From the IMG/VR virus record IMGVR_UViG_3300042691_019199, positions 1 to 24,253 of that record: DNA of 24,253 nt, one strand, 5' to 3'. Under the pieces are notes generated by a model that saw only the letters and a list, made by a program, of their open reading frames with translations, ran no database searches and was not told the origin of the DNA. The position numbers and the translations under genes are program-made. The DNA is from a virus. Below are positions 12,711 through 20,067 of the stretch, in pieces; position 1 is the stretch's first letter, and every line of letters begins with the position of its first letter.

Positions 12711-14417
12711 TTATTTGCTCTCCAATGCGGCGAACTTCGCCTCAAGTTGTTCGATACGGGTCATGGCTTCTTGCAGGGCTTTAGTTAGCAGCGGAACCAC
12801 ATTGGCTGCGCCAACGCTTTGATACACCGGGTCGCCGTTCTCGTTTACGGCATCCTTTTCACCCGCTACAGCAATCGGCACAACTTCCTGTAATTCGTGA
12901 GCAACAAAGCCCTCTGACTCAAGCCCGTTTCGCTTCCAGTTCCATTTTACAGGCTTCAATTGCGCCAAACGATCAAGCGCGTTTTCAATCGGTTGAATGT
13001 TTTCTTTTAACCGATAATCCGACGAGGTTCCGTAAGTCGTCGTGCCGCCGCTAAAAGTGATTTCGCCTTGGCGTGTGCCATCGCCGTCGTCAAAAACCAG
13101 CGCATAGTTGGTGCCAGCGGCATTGTCTGCGCCGCATTGAATTGACATTCCATATCGGTTTGCATTGTTTCCGTCATTAACAATTCTAAAAATGTATGCG
13201 TTAGCGGAATCGCCTACAAACTCGTGATACAAACCGGATGAACTAATGTATGCGGCATTTGCTTGCGCTTTGAAATAACCGTCGCTCGTGATGCGGGCGC
13301 TTTCGGTGGCGCTAGTCTGAAAAGTAAGCACAGACCCGTTGATATTCAACTGCTGATACGAACCAGTCAGCGTTGAGTCAACACCGTGAATAGTGGATGC
13401 GCCGCTGCTGAACGTACCGCCGTTGTCAAAGCGGATGCCGTAGGTGCCGCCAGAGATACCAGCAGTGATTCCGTCACCGCTGCGAACTGCTTGGAATCTG
13501 TATGAGGGCGAACTCGTCCCGATGCCGAGGTTGCCGGAGGTGTCGAGGAACATACGCGGCGTATTGTCCGGCGAGAATCGAATTCCTCGCACGCCGGAAG
13601 TCGTACCAATAACAAGCGCGTCGCTGTAGTTGGACTCAATGTAACCGGATCGACCTGCCGCAACGTCGTCTGTAATCGTGATGCGAGTTGCTGCTGCGGT
13701 ATTTGAAACGTGCAACTTGCTTGCAGGCGAACTCGTCCCGATGCCCAACCCCGTCGAGGTGAGGCGCATAAATTCGGCATCGTTATTGTCAACAAATGCC
13801 AAGCCGGGAGTGTTCATAAATTTGATGCGCTGTGGATTACTTCCAGCAACATCACGCAAATACAAAGTAGCGTTTTGACCGGCTACAGTGTTATTTACAA
13901 CAAGACCATTTGCGTTTGCCGACGCAACAACCATTTGCCCACTACCTACCGTAGGGTCTGAACCGTTAACAGCGAGTTGGCTTCCATTAAATACCAGCGC
14001 ACTCCCACTCGTCGCCGCCTTGCTGCCGTTCAAGTACAACACGCCGTTGGCGGTGCCGCCGTTAAGCGTGAGGTTGCCGGAGAGCGTAGCAGCCGCCGCG
14101 CTCACCGTGCCGGTGAGGGTGGGAGATCCGGCGAGCACGTTGTTGCCGGTGCCGGTGTTCGTGACCGAGACCACGTTCTTGCTGGCATCGAGCGCGAGCG
14201 CCGTCGACGCCGTGAGCGCCGACATATTCTGCGTGCCGCCGACCGTCAGCGTCTTGCCGGTGCCTACGTTGAGGCCCACCGAGGTGCCGCTGCCTGCGCC
14301 GGTGAAGATCCCGTCGACGAGATCGAGGTTGGTGTTGATCTTGCCGCCCCAGGTGTCAGCGCTCGCGCCGACTTCCGGCTTGGTGAGGCCCAGGTTGGTG
14401 GTTGTCGTATCAGCCAT
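12711..14417 (-). CDS. Tail fibre / receptor-binding protein with C-terminal S74 chaperone domain
   Basis: A 568-residue protein. The N-terminal attachment part ([37 protein letters not shown]) is a common fibre anchor motif. It is followed by Gly/Thr/Ser/Asn-rich beta-repeats, including two GLGIGTSSP-type elements (SSPASKLHV and SSPSYRFQA), then a distal domain (about 320-460) and an S74 domain (463-568): [36 protein letters not shown] and a terminal coiled coil ([20 protein letters not shown]). S74 domains trimerise the fibre and then self-cleave near the conserved Ser466. GC content falls sharply from about 14000 leftward, so most of the fibre shaft, distal part and S74 domain were probably exchanged while the anchor was kept. 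Confidence 0.85.
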   Translation of the reverse strand: MADTTTTNLGLTKPEVGASADTWGGKINTNLDLVDGIFTGAGSGTSVGLNVGTGKTLTVGGTQNMSALTASTALALDASKNVVSVTNTGTGNNVLAGSPTLTGTVSAAAATLSGNLTLNGGTANGVLYLNGSKAATSGSALVFNGSQLAVNGSDPTVGSGQMVVASANANGLVVNNTVAGQNATLYLRDVAGSNPQRIKFMNTPGLAFVDNNDAEFMRLTSTGLGIGTSSPASKLHVSNTAAATRITITDDVAAGRSGYIESNYSDALVIGTTSGVRGIRFSPDNTPRMFLDTSGNLGIGTSSPSYRFQAVRSGDGITAGISGGTYGIRFDNGGTFSSGASTIHGVDSTLTGSYQQLNINGSVLTFQTSATESARITSDGYFKAQANAAYISSSGLYHEFVGDSANAYIFRIVNDGNNANRYGMSIQCGADNAAGTNYALVFDDGDGTRQGEITFSGGTTTYGTSSDYRLKENIQPIENALDRLAQLKPVKWNWKRNGLESEGFVAHELQEVVPIAVAGEKDAVNENGDPVYQSVGAANVVPLLTKALQEAMTRIEQLEAKFAALESK

Positions 14418-14426
14418 GTCGTTACC

Positions 14427-15272
14427 TCAAGCGGCCTGTAAGTAGGCCGGGTGTGTCTTCTCTGTCCAAGTCTCCGCCGTGTCTGCGACCGGCGCCCATG
14501 TCTCTGCGGTGTCCGCCACCGCGCCCCAGGCGACGACCGTATCGCTCGCCGCGCTCCAGCTCTCCGCCGTGTCAGCCAGCGGCGTCCAGCTCTCGGCCGT
14601 GTCCGGCTGCACTTCCCATTTCAGCCGCCCGGCGGCCGATAGAGCCGCCGATCCCGAAAGCGCCGCCGCCGCCGACTGTATGACCCCGCCCGCCGCCGCC
14701 AGGGCAGCCGACCCAGAGAGGGCCGCGCTGTCGATGTAGACAACATTCGCGGTCGCGGTCTGCGTCGCCGTCCCAGAGAGCGCCGCCGCCCCGAGCCGTA
14801 CCCTTACCCCCTCGGCCGCCTGGCTCGCCGCCCCAGACATCGCCGAGGCCGCCAGCCGCACCCGCAGCGCATCCGCCGCGAGCGTGGCCGCCCCAGAGAC
14901 CGCCGCGGCGCCTAGCCGCACTCGGACCCCTGCGGCCGCCAGAGAGGCCGTGGCGGCCATCGCCGCCGCGCCGTCGCGCACTATGCTCGACGAGCACGAC
15001 AGCGCCCCAGAGGCCGCCAGAGACGCCGAGGCGTCCTCTACGATGACCGCCGCGGCCGTCTGCGTCGCAGAGGCCGACATGGCGCTCGCAGCCAGATGCA
15101 CCCGCACCCCGACCGCCGTCACCGTCGCGGCGCCACTCACGGCCGCCGCCCCCAGCGCCACCCTCACGCCTACGCAAGAGAGCGAGGCGGCCGCGCTTAA
15201 ACTGGCAGCGCCCTCTTTAGGGTCGATGCCATAGTTGCCACGGCCGTATAACCCGGAGCCGTAGCCTGCCAT
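14427..15272 (-). CDS. Repeat-built Ala-rich protein beside the tail fibre
   Basis: Start at ATG 15272 (a TTG one codon upstream is possible), 281 residues. An N-terminal Gly/Tyr segment (MAGYGSGLYGRGNYGIDPKE) is followed by nine consecutive 20-residue units (residues about 37-216), each of the form RVRLGAAAVSGAATLAADAL, and then five 10-residue units (224-273) of the form DTAESWTPLA. Units keep length exactly while diverging in sequence. Ala/Ser/Val-rich 20-residue repeats suggest an extended beta-solenoid-like or fibrous stalk; the Trp-containing decapeptides could be a second stalk or binding module. The position between a small tail protein and the fibre suggests a virion appendage. I know similar N-termini from other phage genomes but no established function. 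Confidence 0.75.
   Translation of the reverse strand: MAGYGSGLYGRGNYGIDPKEGAASLSAAASLSCVGVRVALGAAAVSGAATVTAVGVRVHLAASAMSASATQTAAAVIVEDASASLAASGALSCSSSIVRDGAAAMAATASLAAAGVRVRLGAAAVSGAATLAADALRVRLAASAMSGAASQAAEGVRVRLGAAALSGTATQTATANVVYIDSAALSGSAALAAAGGVIQSAAAALSGSAALSAAGRLKWEVQPDTAESWTPLADTAESWSAASDTVVAWGAVADTAETWAPVADTAETWTEKTHPAYLQAA
14454..14603 (-). repeat. Five 30-bp tandem coding repeats (DTAESW decapeptides)
   Basis: Five in-frame 30-bp units coding DTAESWTPLA, DTAESWSAAS, DTVVAWGAVA, DTAETWAPVA and DTAETWTEKT. On the plus strand the phrase gtgtc(c/t)gc...gtctc recurs at 30-base steps. Unit 3 is the most diverged. Copy number could vary between relatives by slippage or recombination. 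Confidence 0.85.
14625..15164 (-). repeat. Nine 60-bp tandem coding repeats (20-residue Ala-rich units)
   Basis: 540 bases read as nine units of exactly 20 codons. Examples are RVALGAAAVSGAATVTAVGV, RVRLGAAAVSGAATLAADAL, RVRLAASAMSGAASQAAEGV and RVRLGAAALSGTATQTATAN. The recurring plus-strand phrase gccccagagac/catcgcc marks the SG(A/T)A core. Units 4 and 5 (starting IVED and IVRD) are more divergent. Confidence 0.85.
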
Positions 15273-15275
15273 CAA

Positions 15276-15659
15276 TTAATCCAGCGTGATGTCGAGATCG
15301 CCCGCCGGGACGCGGAACACATCGCCCGAGGCGATCGTCTTGCTCGCGGTCAGCGCGCCGTGGAACAGAAGGTTCCCGCCGGTAAGGTTGTCCCAGACCG
15401 CGACCCAGCCGACCGTGCCCCAAGAGCCCGTCGCGGTCGGGAACTCAATGGCCGAGGTGTTCGAGGCCGCGTTGCCGGAGATGGTCGAGGCGAACGACTG
15501 GCGCGCGTAGCTGCCGCCGCTCACCTCCGTGCCAGATCCGGCGTCGGTCGGGTCGGCCGTGTGAAGCCCCAGGTAGACTGTCGCGGGCGATGTGTACGCC
15601 GTGTTCGACAGCACATGGAGGAGAATCTTGTTCTCAAGATAGTTGGAAAATGCACTCAC
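15276..15659 (-). CDS. Small conserved tail/fibre-like structural protein
   Basis: A 127-residue protein with a GTG start overlapping the adaptor stop (GTGA). It begins SAFSNYLENKILLHVLSNTA and contains SPATVYLGLHTADPTDAGSG, EVSGGSYARQSF, FPTATGSWGTVGWVAVWD and GDVFRVPAGDLDITLD. This is a frequently seen phage structural family, often annotated as tail fibre or head-tail protein. The fold is predicted beta-rich after a short N-terminal helix. The role in the virion is inferred from position between adaptor and the fibre cluster; it is not an enzyme by any visible motif. Confidence 0.7.
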   Translation of the reverse strand: MSAFSNYLENKILLHVLSNTAYTSPATVYLGLHTADPTDAGSGTEVSGGSYARQSFASTISGNAASNTSAIEFPTATGSWGTVGWVAVWDNLTGGNLLFHGALTASKTIASGDVFRVPAGDLDITLD

Positions 15660-16288
15660 GGGATAACCCTCGTCGGTTTGACTTTCATGGACAGGCGCCC
15701 CTGGCTGAATGCCGCGCGCTCGTTTTGTATGATCATGTCTTCGATCGCCTGCGCGTAGAGCGGGGTCCAGAGGCCCACGCGCTCGTCGTCGCGCAAGTAC
15801 GGAGCCGCCTGCAAGAGCGACCCATAGAGATACACATCGGGGTGCCGCTCGAGCACCCAGTTGGATGCGTTGGAGTCGGAGAGCTTGGCGAGCGTCGCCA
15901 CATAGGTGAGCTCAGCCGTGTACCCGGTGTCGGGCGGCGGGAGCACCTCGATCTGATTGCCGACCAGCGCAAAATACCGCGGCTTGCCGGTGGTGCGGTA
16001 GATCGACTTCTTGGCGTCGAGCTCGTCCTCGGAGAGGAACTCAAGCGGCTGCACCGGCGCCGTCGAGGTCAGCACCAGAGACTTGGCGGAAAGGAAGTCC
16101 GCCGGGAGCGCAGAGAAGGGCGTGTCGATGGTCGCGTCTGCACGCTTGACCATCTTCTGCGTCGGCAGCCGACGCTCAATCTGCGCCTCCGCCATCGAGA
16201 TGAAGTCGGGGATGACCGAGGTCAAATCGTCCCGGTTCAGCCAGTCGGCGAGGGACGCTTTAAGCGCGCTGTATGACGTTAGTGCCAC
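15656..16288 (-). CDS. Head-tail adaptor protein (SU10-adaptor / P22 gp4-like position)
   Basis: A 210-residue protein with a GTG start (16288) that overlaps the glycosyltransferase end by 29 bases; AAGGAG lies 10 bases upstream. The helical N-terminus (YSALKASLADWLNRDDLTSV then IPDFISMAEAQIERRL) is characteristic of the phage adaptor family that docks beneath the portal ring. The central beta region has LEFLSEDELDAKK and GNQIEVLPPPDTGYTAELTYVA, and the C-terminal helix LWTPLYAQAIEDMIIQNERAA. The gene order portal, scaffold, coat, adaptor matches other podoviruses. I am fairly confident of the family, less so of exact stoichiometry or partner. Confidence 0.75.
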   Translation of the reverse strand: MALTSYSALKASLADWLNRDDLTSVIPDFISMAEAQIERRLPTQKMVKRADATIDTPFSALPADFLSAKSLVLTSTAPVQPLEFLSEDELDAKKSIYRTTGKPRYFALVGNQIEVLPPPDTGYTAELTYVATLAKLSDSNASNWVLERHPDVYLYGSLLQAAPYLRDDERVGLWTPLYAQAIEDMIIQNERAAFSQGRLSMKVKPTRVIP

Positions 16289-16928
16289 CGTCGGTCTGCT
16301 CCTTCATCGCCCACGCACCCTCGTGCGAATACTCAAAGGTGCCGATGTGCTTGACGTGCTGCGAGAGGTCGTGGTCCACCAGGACCTCAAAGCCTGCCTC
16401 CTTCGCCTTGCGGCAGAAGTAGACATCCTCTCCGATGTAGTGGTTGCCGACCGTCGAATACGGGATGGCAAACCACGGCGCGTCCAGCTTCTCGAACACC
16501 TCACGCTTGACCATCATCACGCCCATTCCGACGTAATCGACGGCCTCGAGGCCCTCCGACCCGGGCGCAGTAAACACCCGGTCAATCTTGCCGGCCGCGT
16601 CTCGCATCGCCACCGGCTTGACCGGCATACGGCGCGTCGAGTAATTCGCGGCCACGATCGGCTTGTCGCGCAGGATGAGGTGGCCGATGGTTTCCCTCGG
16701 GAACCTCATGTCAGAGTCGAGCCAGAGAAGATAGTCCGCCTTCTCCGCCAGCGCCTGCTGCGCAAGCTCCATCCGTTGAGAGGCGATCAGAGTCCCGTGG
16801 CTGGTGTAAAGCAGCACACGGTCGTCCGTTGTCGCGGTGTGGTACGACATCGCGCGCGCCATATCATAGGCAAACGATGTCATCACCGTGTCCCTTGCGG
16901 GGACCAAAATCGCAACCGACCGGCTCAT
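16260..16928 (-). CDS. GT-A fold glycosyltransferase within the head-gene block
   Basis: The start is ATG 16928, overlapping the previous stop (ATGA); the ORF could extend further only by running through that gene. It has 222 residues: an N-terminal Rossmann-like region (SRSVAILVPARDTV), IASQRMELAQQALAEKADYL, a DxD-type metal/nucleotide-sugar motif DSD (71-73) in YLLWLDSDMRFP, YVGMGVMMVKREVFEKL, and GEDVYFCRKAKEAGF (166-180) followed by His191 and His194. These are the canonical elements of family-2-like glycosyltransferases, which transfer sugars from nucleotide-sugar donors. Similar genes occur in several phages. Its target could be a virion protein, host surface glycan or modified DNA base; placement between capsid and adaptor genes favours virion glycosylation but does not prove it. 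Confidence 0.8.
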   Translation of the reverse strand: MSRSVAILVPARDTVMTSFAYDMARAMSYHTATTDDRVLLYTSHGTLIASQRMELAQQALAEKADYLLWLDSDMRFPRETIGHLILRDKPIVAANYSTRRMPVKPVAMRDAAGKIDRVFTAPGSEGLEAVDYVGMGVMMVKREVFEKLDAPWFAIPYSTVGNHYIGEDVYFCRKAKEAGFEVLVDHDLSQHVKHIGTFEYSHEGAWAMKEQTDGGTNVIQRA

Positions 16929-17245
16929 ACACGCCCCGGTCGAGTGCGGAAGAATCTGTTGTCGGCGTCGTTGAGCCAGGCCTTCATGCGCTTCGGATCG
17001 TCTGCGATCCCGTCGCGCTTGAGCCGGTAGTACAGGGGCATCGGAATCGACGCTACCTTGCTCCACTCGCCCCACCGGGACCGCTCGTCGGTCTCGGCGT
17101 ATGCTCTCTTATTCTGCTCAATCAGGTTGCCGGTCTCAAAGACCGTCTCGATGGTCGCCTCGTCGCGGTCGGCATTGTAGTGCCACCATTTCGTGGTTCC
17201 CGTCTCGGGGTCAAAGTCGAATAGTCGCTTACCTGTCGAGCTCAT
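16925..17245 (-). CDS. Conserved 106-residue phage protein downstream of the capsid gene
   Basis: The start is ATG 17245 with a GAGGG just upstream. The protein contains RLFDFDPETGTTKWWHYNAD, EATIETVFETGNLIEQNKRAY, RSRWGEWSKVASIPMPLYYRL, and ends DDPKRMKAWLNDADNRFF then RTRPGRV. This pattern is recognisable as a conserved family in many phage head-gene clusters, but no function is assigned to my knowledge. It is rich in Trp, Asp and Arg and looks like a small globular protein. It lies directly after the stem-loop that follows the major capsid gene and overlaps the glycosyltransferase start. Confidence 0.7.
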   Translation of the reverse strand: MSSTGKRLFDFDPETGTTKWWHYNADRDEATIETVFETGNLIEQNKRAYAETDERSRWGEWSKVASIPMPLYYRLKRDGIADDPKRMKAWLNDADNRFFRTRPGRV

Positions 17246-17256
17246 GTTCCCTCAAA

Positions 17257-17292
17257 CTTAGGGGCGACGGCCAGATTGCCGCCGCCCCCAAG
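17257..17292 (-). terminator. Strong stem-loop after the major capsid gene (partial terminator?)
   Basis: In the 62-base gap after the capsid stop, 17257-17271 and 17278-17292 form a 15-bp stem (13 Watson-Crick pairs and two G-U when read as minus-strand RNA) around a 6-base loop. On the minus strand it is followed by only three U residues, so it may be a leaky terminator or an RNA-stability element. Such an element would keep capsid mRNA in excess over downstream genes. Confidence 0.6.
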
Positions 17293-17307
17293 TCTACACC
17301 ACCGCTA

Positions 17308-18288
17308 TCAGGTCGTGGTGAGGTCGGCGGCGAGGCCGTGCGCGGCCTCGGTGTTGACCTTCAACCCGTACTCCACGGTGATCAAGCGCTTCTCGGCGTC
17401 GCCGGTCTTGGCGAGCTCCACCGTCTGGAACGGACGGAGGAAGGCAACGCTCGCGTACTCGGGGTCGAGCACGAAGGCATCACGCTCACGCTGGAAGCGG
17501 TTGGGGACGACCGAGACCGAACCGAAGTCCGAGACGTAGACGTCCGCGGCGCCGATGATGGTCGCCTGACGGTTGCCCGTGACCTCGCGGCGAATCTCCG
17601 CGATGCCGGCAAACTCAGACACGCGGGCCTTGTTCACCGGGCCAACCATCAACAGCTTCGGCGAGCCACCAGAGGCCCAGACCTTCTGGATGACCGTCTT
17701 GAGGATGGCCTCCGTGAAGGTGCGCAGGTTCGCCGCGGTGGCGTCCGTGCGGGTCGCGTTCGGCGAGCTCGTGTAGACCGGATCAGCGCCGCCCGTGCCC
17801 TTGTCGGTGTTGGTCTTGAGGAAGGCCAGCAGCGAGCCCGTCTTGCGCAGCGCGGTCGAAACACCAGCCGAACCAGCCGAGGCGGCCTGGTTGGTGAGCA
17901 TGGTGCTCTCCATGTCGCGCTTGATCTCAGCCGAGCGCTTGGCGAGCTGGTACGCCAGCTCCGAGCGACGGCCGGCCTTGTCGACGGCCTCGAGCGTGCC
18001 CGAGATCAGCACGGTCTTGTTGCTGATCTGCGTGTAGTTGCCCACGCGGGTCGTGGCGGAGGTTGAGTCGAACGACGAAACGTCGTCGCCTTCCACCTGC
18101 GCGTTGGTCGTGGAGGCCGCGGCGAGCGAGTCCGTCTGCCACTCGAAGTAAGTGTTCTTGACGTTCTCGCGGCCGATGTTCGACATGAACGGGGTCTCTT
18201 CCGGCGAGATGTTATAGATAACATTCGAGAGAGACTCACGGATGCCCTTTGCGGCAAACGTATCGAAAGTATTTGCAGTCTGTGACAT
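17308..18288 (-). CDS. Major capsid protein (SU10 / DUF5309-like HK97 fold)
   Basis: A 326-residue protein starting at ATG 18288 with AAGGA upstream. Recognisable segments: the N-terminal SLSNVIYNISPEETPFMSNI, FEWQTDSLAAA, VEGDDVSSFDSTSATTRVGN, NKTVLISGTLEAVDKAGRRS then ELAYQLAKRSAEIKRDMEST, followed by GPVNKARVSEFAGI and the C-terminal VLDPEYASVAFLRPFQTVEL and VEYGLKVNTEAAHGLAADL. These are hallmarks of the SU10 major head protein family, an HK97-like coat used by many podoviruses. The scaffold gene lies immediately upstream and a stem-loop immediately downstream, both typical of a highly expressed coat gene. No protease gene is visible, fitting scaffold-directed rather than delta-domain-directed assembly. 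Confidence 0.9.
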   Translation of the reverse strand: MSQTANTFDTFAAKGIRESLSNVIYNISPEETPFMSNIGRENVKNTYFEWQTDSLAAASTTNAQVEGDDVSSFDSTSATTRVGNYTQISNKTVLISGTLEAVDKAGRRSELAYQLAKRSAEIKRDMESTMLTNQAASAGSAGVSTALRKTGSLLAFLKTNTDKGTGGADPVYTSSPNATRTDATAANLRTFTEAILKTVIQKVWASGGSPKLLMVGPVNKARVSEFAGIAEIRREVTGNRQATIIGAADVYVSDFGSVSVVPNRFQRERDAFVLDPEYASVAFLRPFQTVELAKTGDAEKRLITVEYGLKVNTEAAHGLAADLTTT

Positions 18289-18300
18289 GGAAATGGTCCT

Positions 18301-19266
18301 TTAAATGAATTGCTCAAACACGGCAGCCGCGTCGCGCGTGCTGCCACTCTTGGCGAGCTTAGAAAGAGCGTTCTTGGATGACACGACCTGAGAGGACTGC
18401 GGAGTGCTGGCCGCGCCAGCCTTCATGGGCTTCGCCTTCTGCGTGATGGTCGGGCGAATCTGCGAGCGCTTGCTCATCAGGTCGTCGAACATCATCGCCT
18501 TGCGCAGCGCCAAGACGGCCCGAGCGTCGTAGATGTCCGATATCTCCTCGACAGAAAAGCCGAGTTTATCGGTGGCATATTCGACGATCTTCGCCTTCTC
18601 GGCGCGTGCCTTATCAGCGTCGCGCCACTCGGGCAGCATCTCGATGAGCTTGCCACGCTCGGACTCGAGGGTCTTCTCGGCCTCCGCGCGCTCCTCCAGC
18701 TGCTGCCTCTCCACCAGAGCATTCTTCTGGGACTGAACCCAGGCAGCCTGCTCCTGCCTCGTCCTCGCCACCTCGCGCTGTCTCACCCACTCAACTGGAT
18801 TCTCTTGGTAGAGACGGTCCCAGTCGATCTCGGGCGGTTGCAGCTGCTTGAGGCTCGAGTCGAGTGCCTCTAACGTCTGCGCATACCTCTGCCGCTCTTC
18901 CCGCGCCTGACGAAGCTCCGCGTCGGCCTGTTTTCTGGCCTCTGCAATCGCCTGCGTCTTGCGCGTGTAGTCCGCGGTGCGGGAGTAGCCCTTCAGCAGC
19001 TCATCCAGCGGGACGTCGACTTCTTCCCCGTCAACCTTGACGCGGAATGTCTGGCCCGGCTGGGGCGCCTCGTCGGCATCCTCCTCGCCTTCGGTTACTT
19101 CGCCCTCGGCGTCGGACTCGCCATCCGCCGCCTCGAGCACCTCTTGATCCACACCTTCGGTTTCGAGCTGATCGGTTTCGCCTTCCTCGGCGGCGATCAT
19201 CTGCTCAAACACGCTCTGCGTGGACTGTACGTTTCCCGGGGGTACACCCGTGCCGGTTTCGCTCAT
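18301..19266 (-). CDS. Capsid scaffolding protein
   Basis: A 321-residue protein: a strongly acidic, disordered N-terminal third (about 24-70, many E/D); a short beta motif FRVKVDGEEVDVPLDELLKG followed by YSRTADYTRKTQAIAEARKQ; a long charged coiled-coil region (about 90-225); and a more basic C-terminal part ending GSTRDAAAVFEQFI. This layout, its size and its position directly before the coat gene identify a scaffold that guides procapsid assembly and is lost before or during DNA packaging. The C-terminal basic/helical end is the usual coat-binding element. The Shine-Dalgarno is weak (only AGGG very close to ATG), which may limit expression relative to the coat protein. Confidence 0.85.
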   Translation of the reverse strand: MSETGTGVPPGNVQSTQSVFEQMIAAEEGETDQLETEGVDQEVLEAADGESDAEGEVTEGEEDADEAPQPGQTFRVKVDGEEVDVPLDELLKGYSRTADYTRKTQAIAEARKQADAELRQAREERQRYAQTLEALDSSLKQLQPPEIDWDRLYQENPVEWVRQREVARTRQEQAAWVQSQKNALVERQQLEERAEAEKTLESERGKLIEMLPEWRDADKARAEKAKIVEYATDKLGFSVEEISDIYDARAVLALRKAMMFDDLMSKRSQIRPTITQKAKPMKAGAASTPQSSQVVSSKNALSKLAKSGSTRDAAAVFEQFI

Positions 19267-19292
19267 AACCCTATTGTGCGGGATTCAAGCGG

Positions 19293-19562
19293 TTACTTCC
19301 TGCCGCTTAGTTTGTCGATGTCCCGCTTCGCCATCGCGCCCGTGTCGACCACGATCCGCAGGTGGCGCTTGATTTCTCCCAGGATGCCGACCGCGAGCCA
19401 CAGCCGCTCGCGCTCCTCTTGGTCGGCCGGCTTGCTCTCGCGCCATGCCTTTAGGTACTCACCCTCCAGCGCCTTGAATGCTTCATCGAGCGCGGGGCTG
19501 TCGAGTAGGGCGCGCGCCTCTGCGCCGCGCCGTTGGTCGGCATAGAGATCGCGCTCAATCAA
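19293..19562 (-). CDS. Small conserved helical phage protein
   Basis: An 89-residue, almost entirely helical charged protein: IERDLYADQRRGAEARALLD, DEAFKALEGEYLKAWRES, EERERLWLAVGILGEIKRHL and DIDKLSGRK. The start is a TTG overlapping the TGA of the preceding small gene (TTGA), with no strong ribosome-binding site, so translation is probably coupled. Similar small proteins are common in phage head-gene clusters between portal and scaffold. No function is known to me; an assembly cofactor or minor capsid component is conceivable. Confidence 0.65.
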   Translation of the reverse strand: MIERDLYADQRRGAEARALLDSPALDEAFKALEGEYLKAWRESKPADQEERERLWLAVGILGEIKRHLRIVVDTGAMAKRDIDKLSGRK

Positions 19563-19738
19563 GCGAGGAGCCCGCCTTTCGGCTTCTTCTTCATCGCGCG
19601 GCTCAAGAGCTTGGTGCCCTTGTCGGCCTTGTTGAACTCCTTGGCAACCTTACCAGGCACGCCGACCTTCTTTGCGAAGGCTGGGTCGTGGGCGGCGGCG
19701 GCCATTAGGCGGGCCTGCTTAGCTGATTTACTGGGCAT
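19559..19738 (-). CDS. Very small basic phage protein (59 aa)
   Basis: Found by reading the minus strand between annotated genes: ATG 19738 with AAGGAG 8 bases upstream, 59 residues, TGA at 19559-19561 overlapping the next start. The protein reads MPSKSAKQARLMAAAAHDPA then FAKKVGVPGKVAKEFNKADK and GTKLLSRAMKKKPKGGLLA. It is highly basic and Lys/Ala-rich. Similar MPSKS..Q..LM..AAH proteins recur in phage genomes; some related small families are annotated as DUFs. Nucleic-acid contact is plausible from charge alone. Confidence 0.7.
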   Translation of the reverse strand: MPSKSAKQARLMAAAAHDPAFAKKVGVPGKVAKEFNKADKGTKLLSRAMKKKPKGGLLA

Positions 19739-19740
19739 CT

Positions 19741-20067
19741 CTATCGCTCCTTCTGGTTCTTGTACCGCTCCAAGAGCCGCCGCCCCTTGGCGACCGCGCT
19801 CGCCTTATCACCACGATGCCCCCACGCCTCGAGGCTCAGCTTGAGGCGCGTCTTGTCGCCCTGCTCGTCGGTGAGGAGCCCGGGCATCGAGCCCATGCGC
19901 GCGAGGAACGATCCCTTACGGCGCAGCTGCTCCGGCGTGGTCGGCGCTCCCTTGACGGGCGCCTTCAGCGTGCCGCCGGTCTCTGCCTTGTACGACGCGC
20001 GGCCCTTCGCGTTCAATCCGCCGCGCGGGTTCTTCCCGGCGGCGCGTTGCCACGCCGGGGTCTTCAC
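19741..20067 (-). CDS. Basic phage protein, DUF6321-like
   Basis: A 108-residue protein with a GTG start overlapping the previous TGA (GTGA). It has the conserved opening PAWQRAAGKNPRGGLNAKGR followed by ASYKAETGGTLKAPVKG, then SFLARMGSMPGLLTDEQGDK and a basic C-terminal helix (ASAVAKGRRLLERYKNQKER). The N-terminal GKNP.GGLN.KGR...Y signature is that of DUF6321-type phage proteins, whose function is unknown. It is rich in Lys, Arg and Gly, and it is one of three consecutive small basic proteins. A DNA- or RNA-associated head role is possible but unproven. Confidence 0.7.
   Translation of the reverse strand: MKTPAWQRAAGKNPRGGLNAKGRASYKAETGGTLKAPVKGAPTTPEQLRRKGSFLARMGSMPGLLTDEQGDKTRLKLSLEAWGHRGDKASAVAKGRRLLERYKNQKER

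Noticed and set aside
17101-18066. Plus-strand open frame opposite the major capsid gene
   Set aside because: The capsid reading on the minus strand is a clear family match; the plus-strand product has no recognisable domain.
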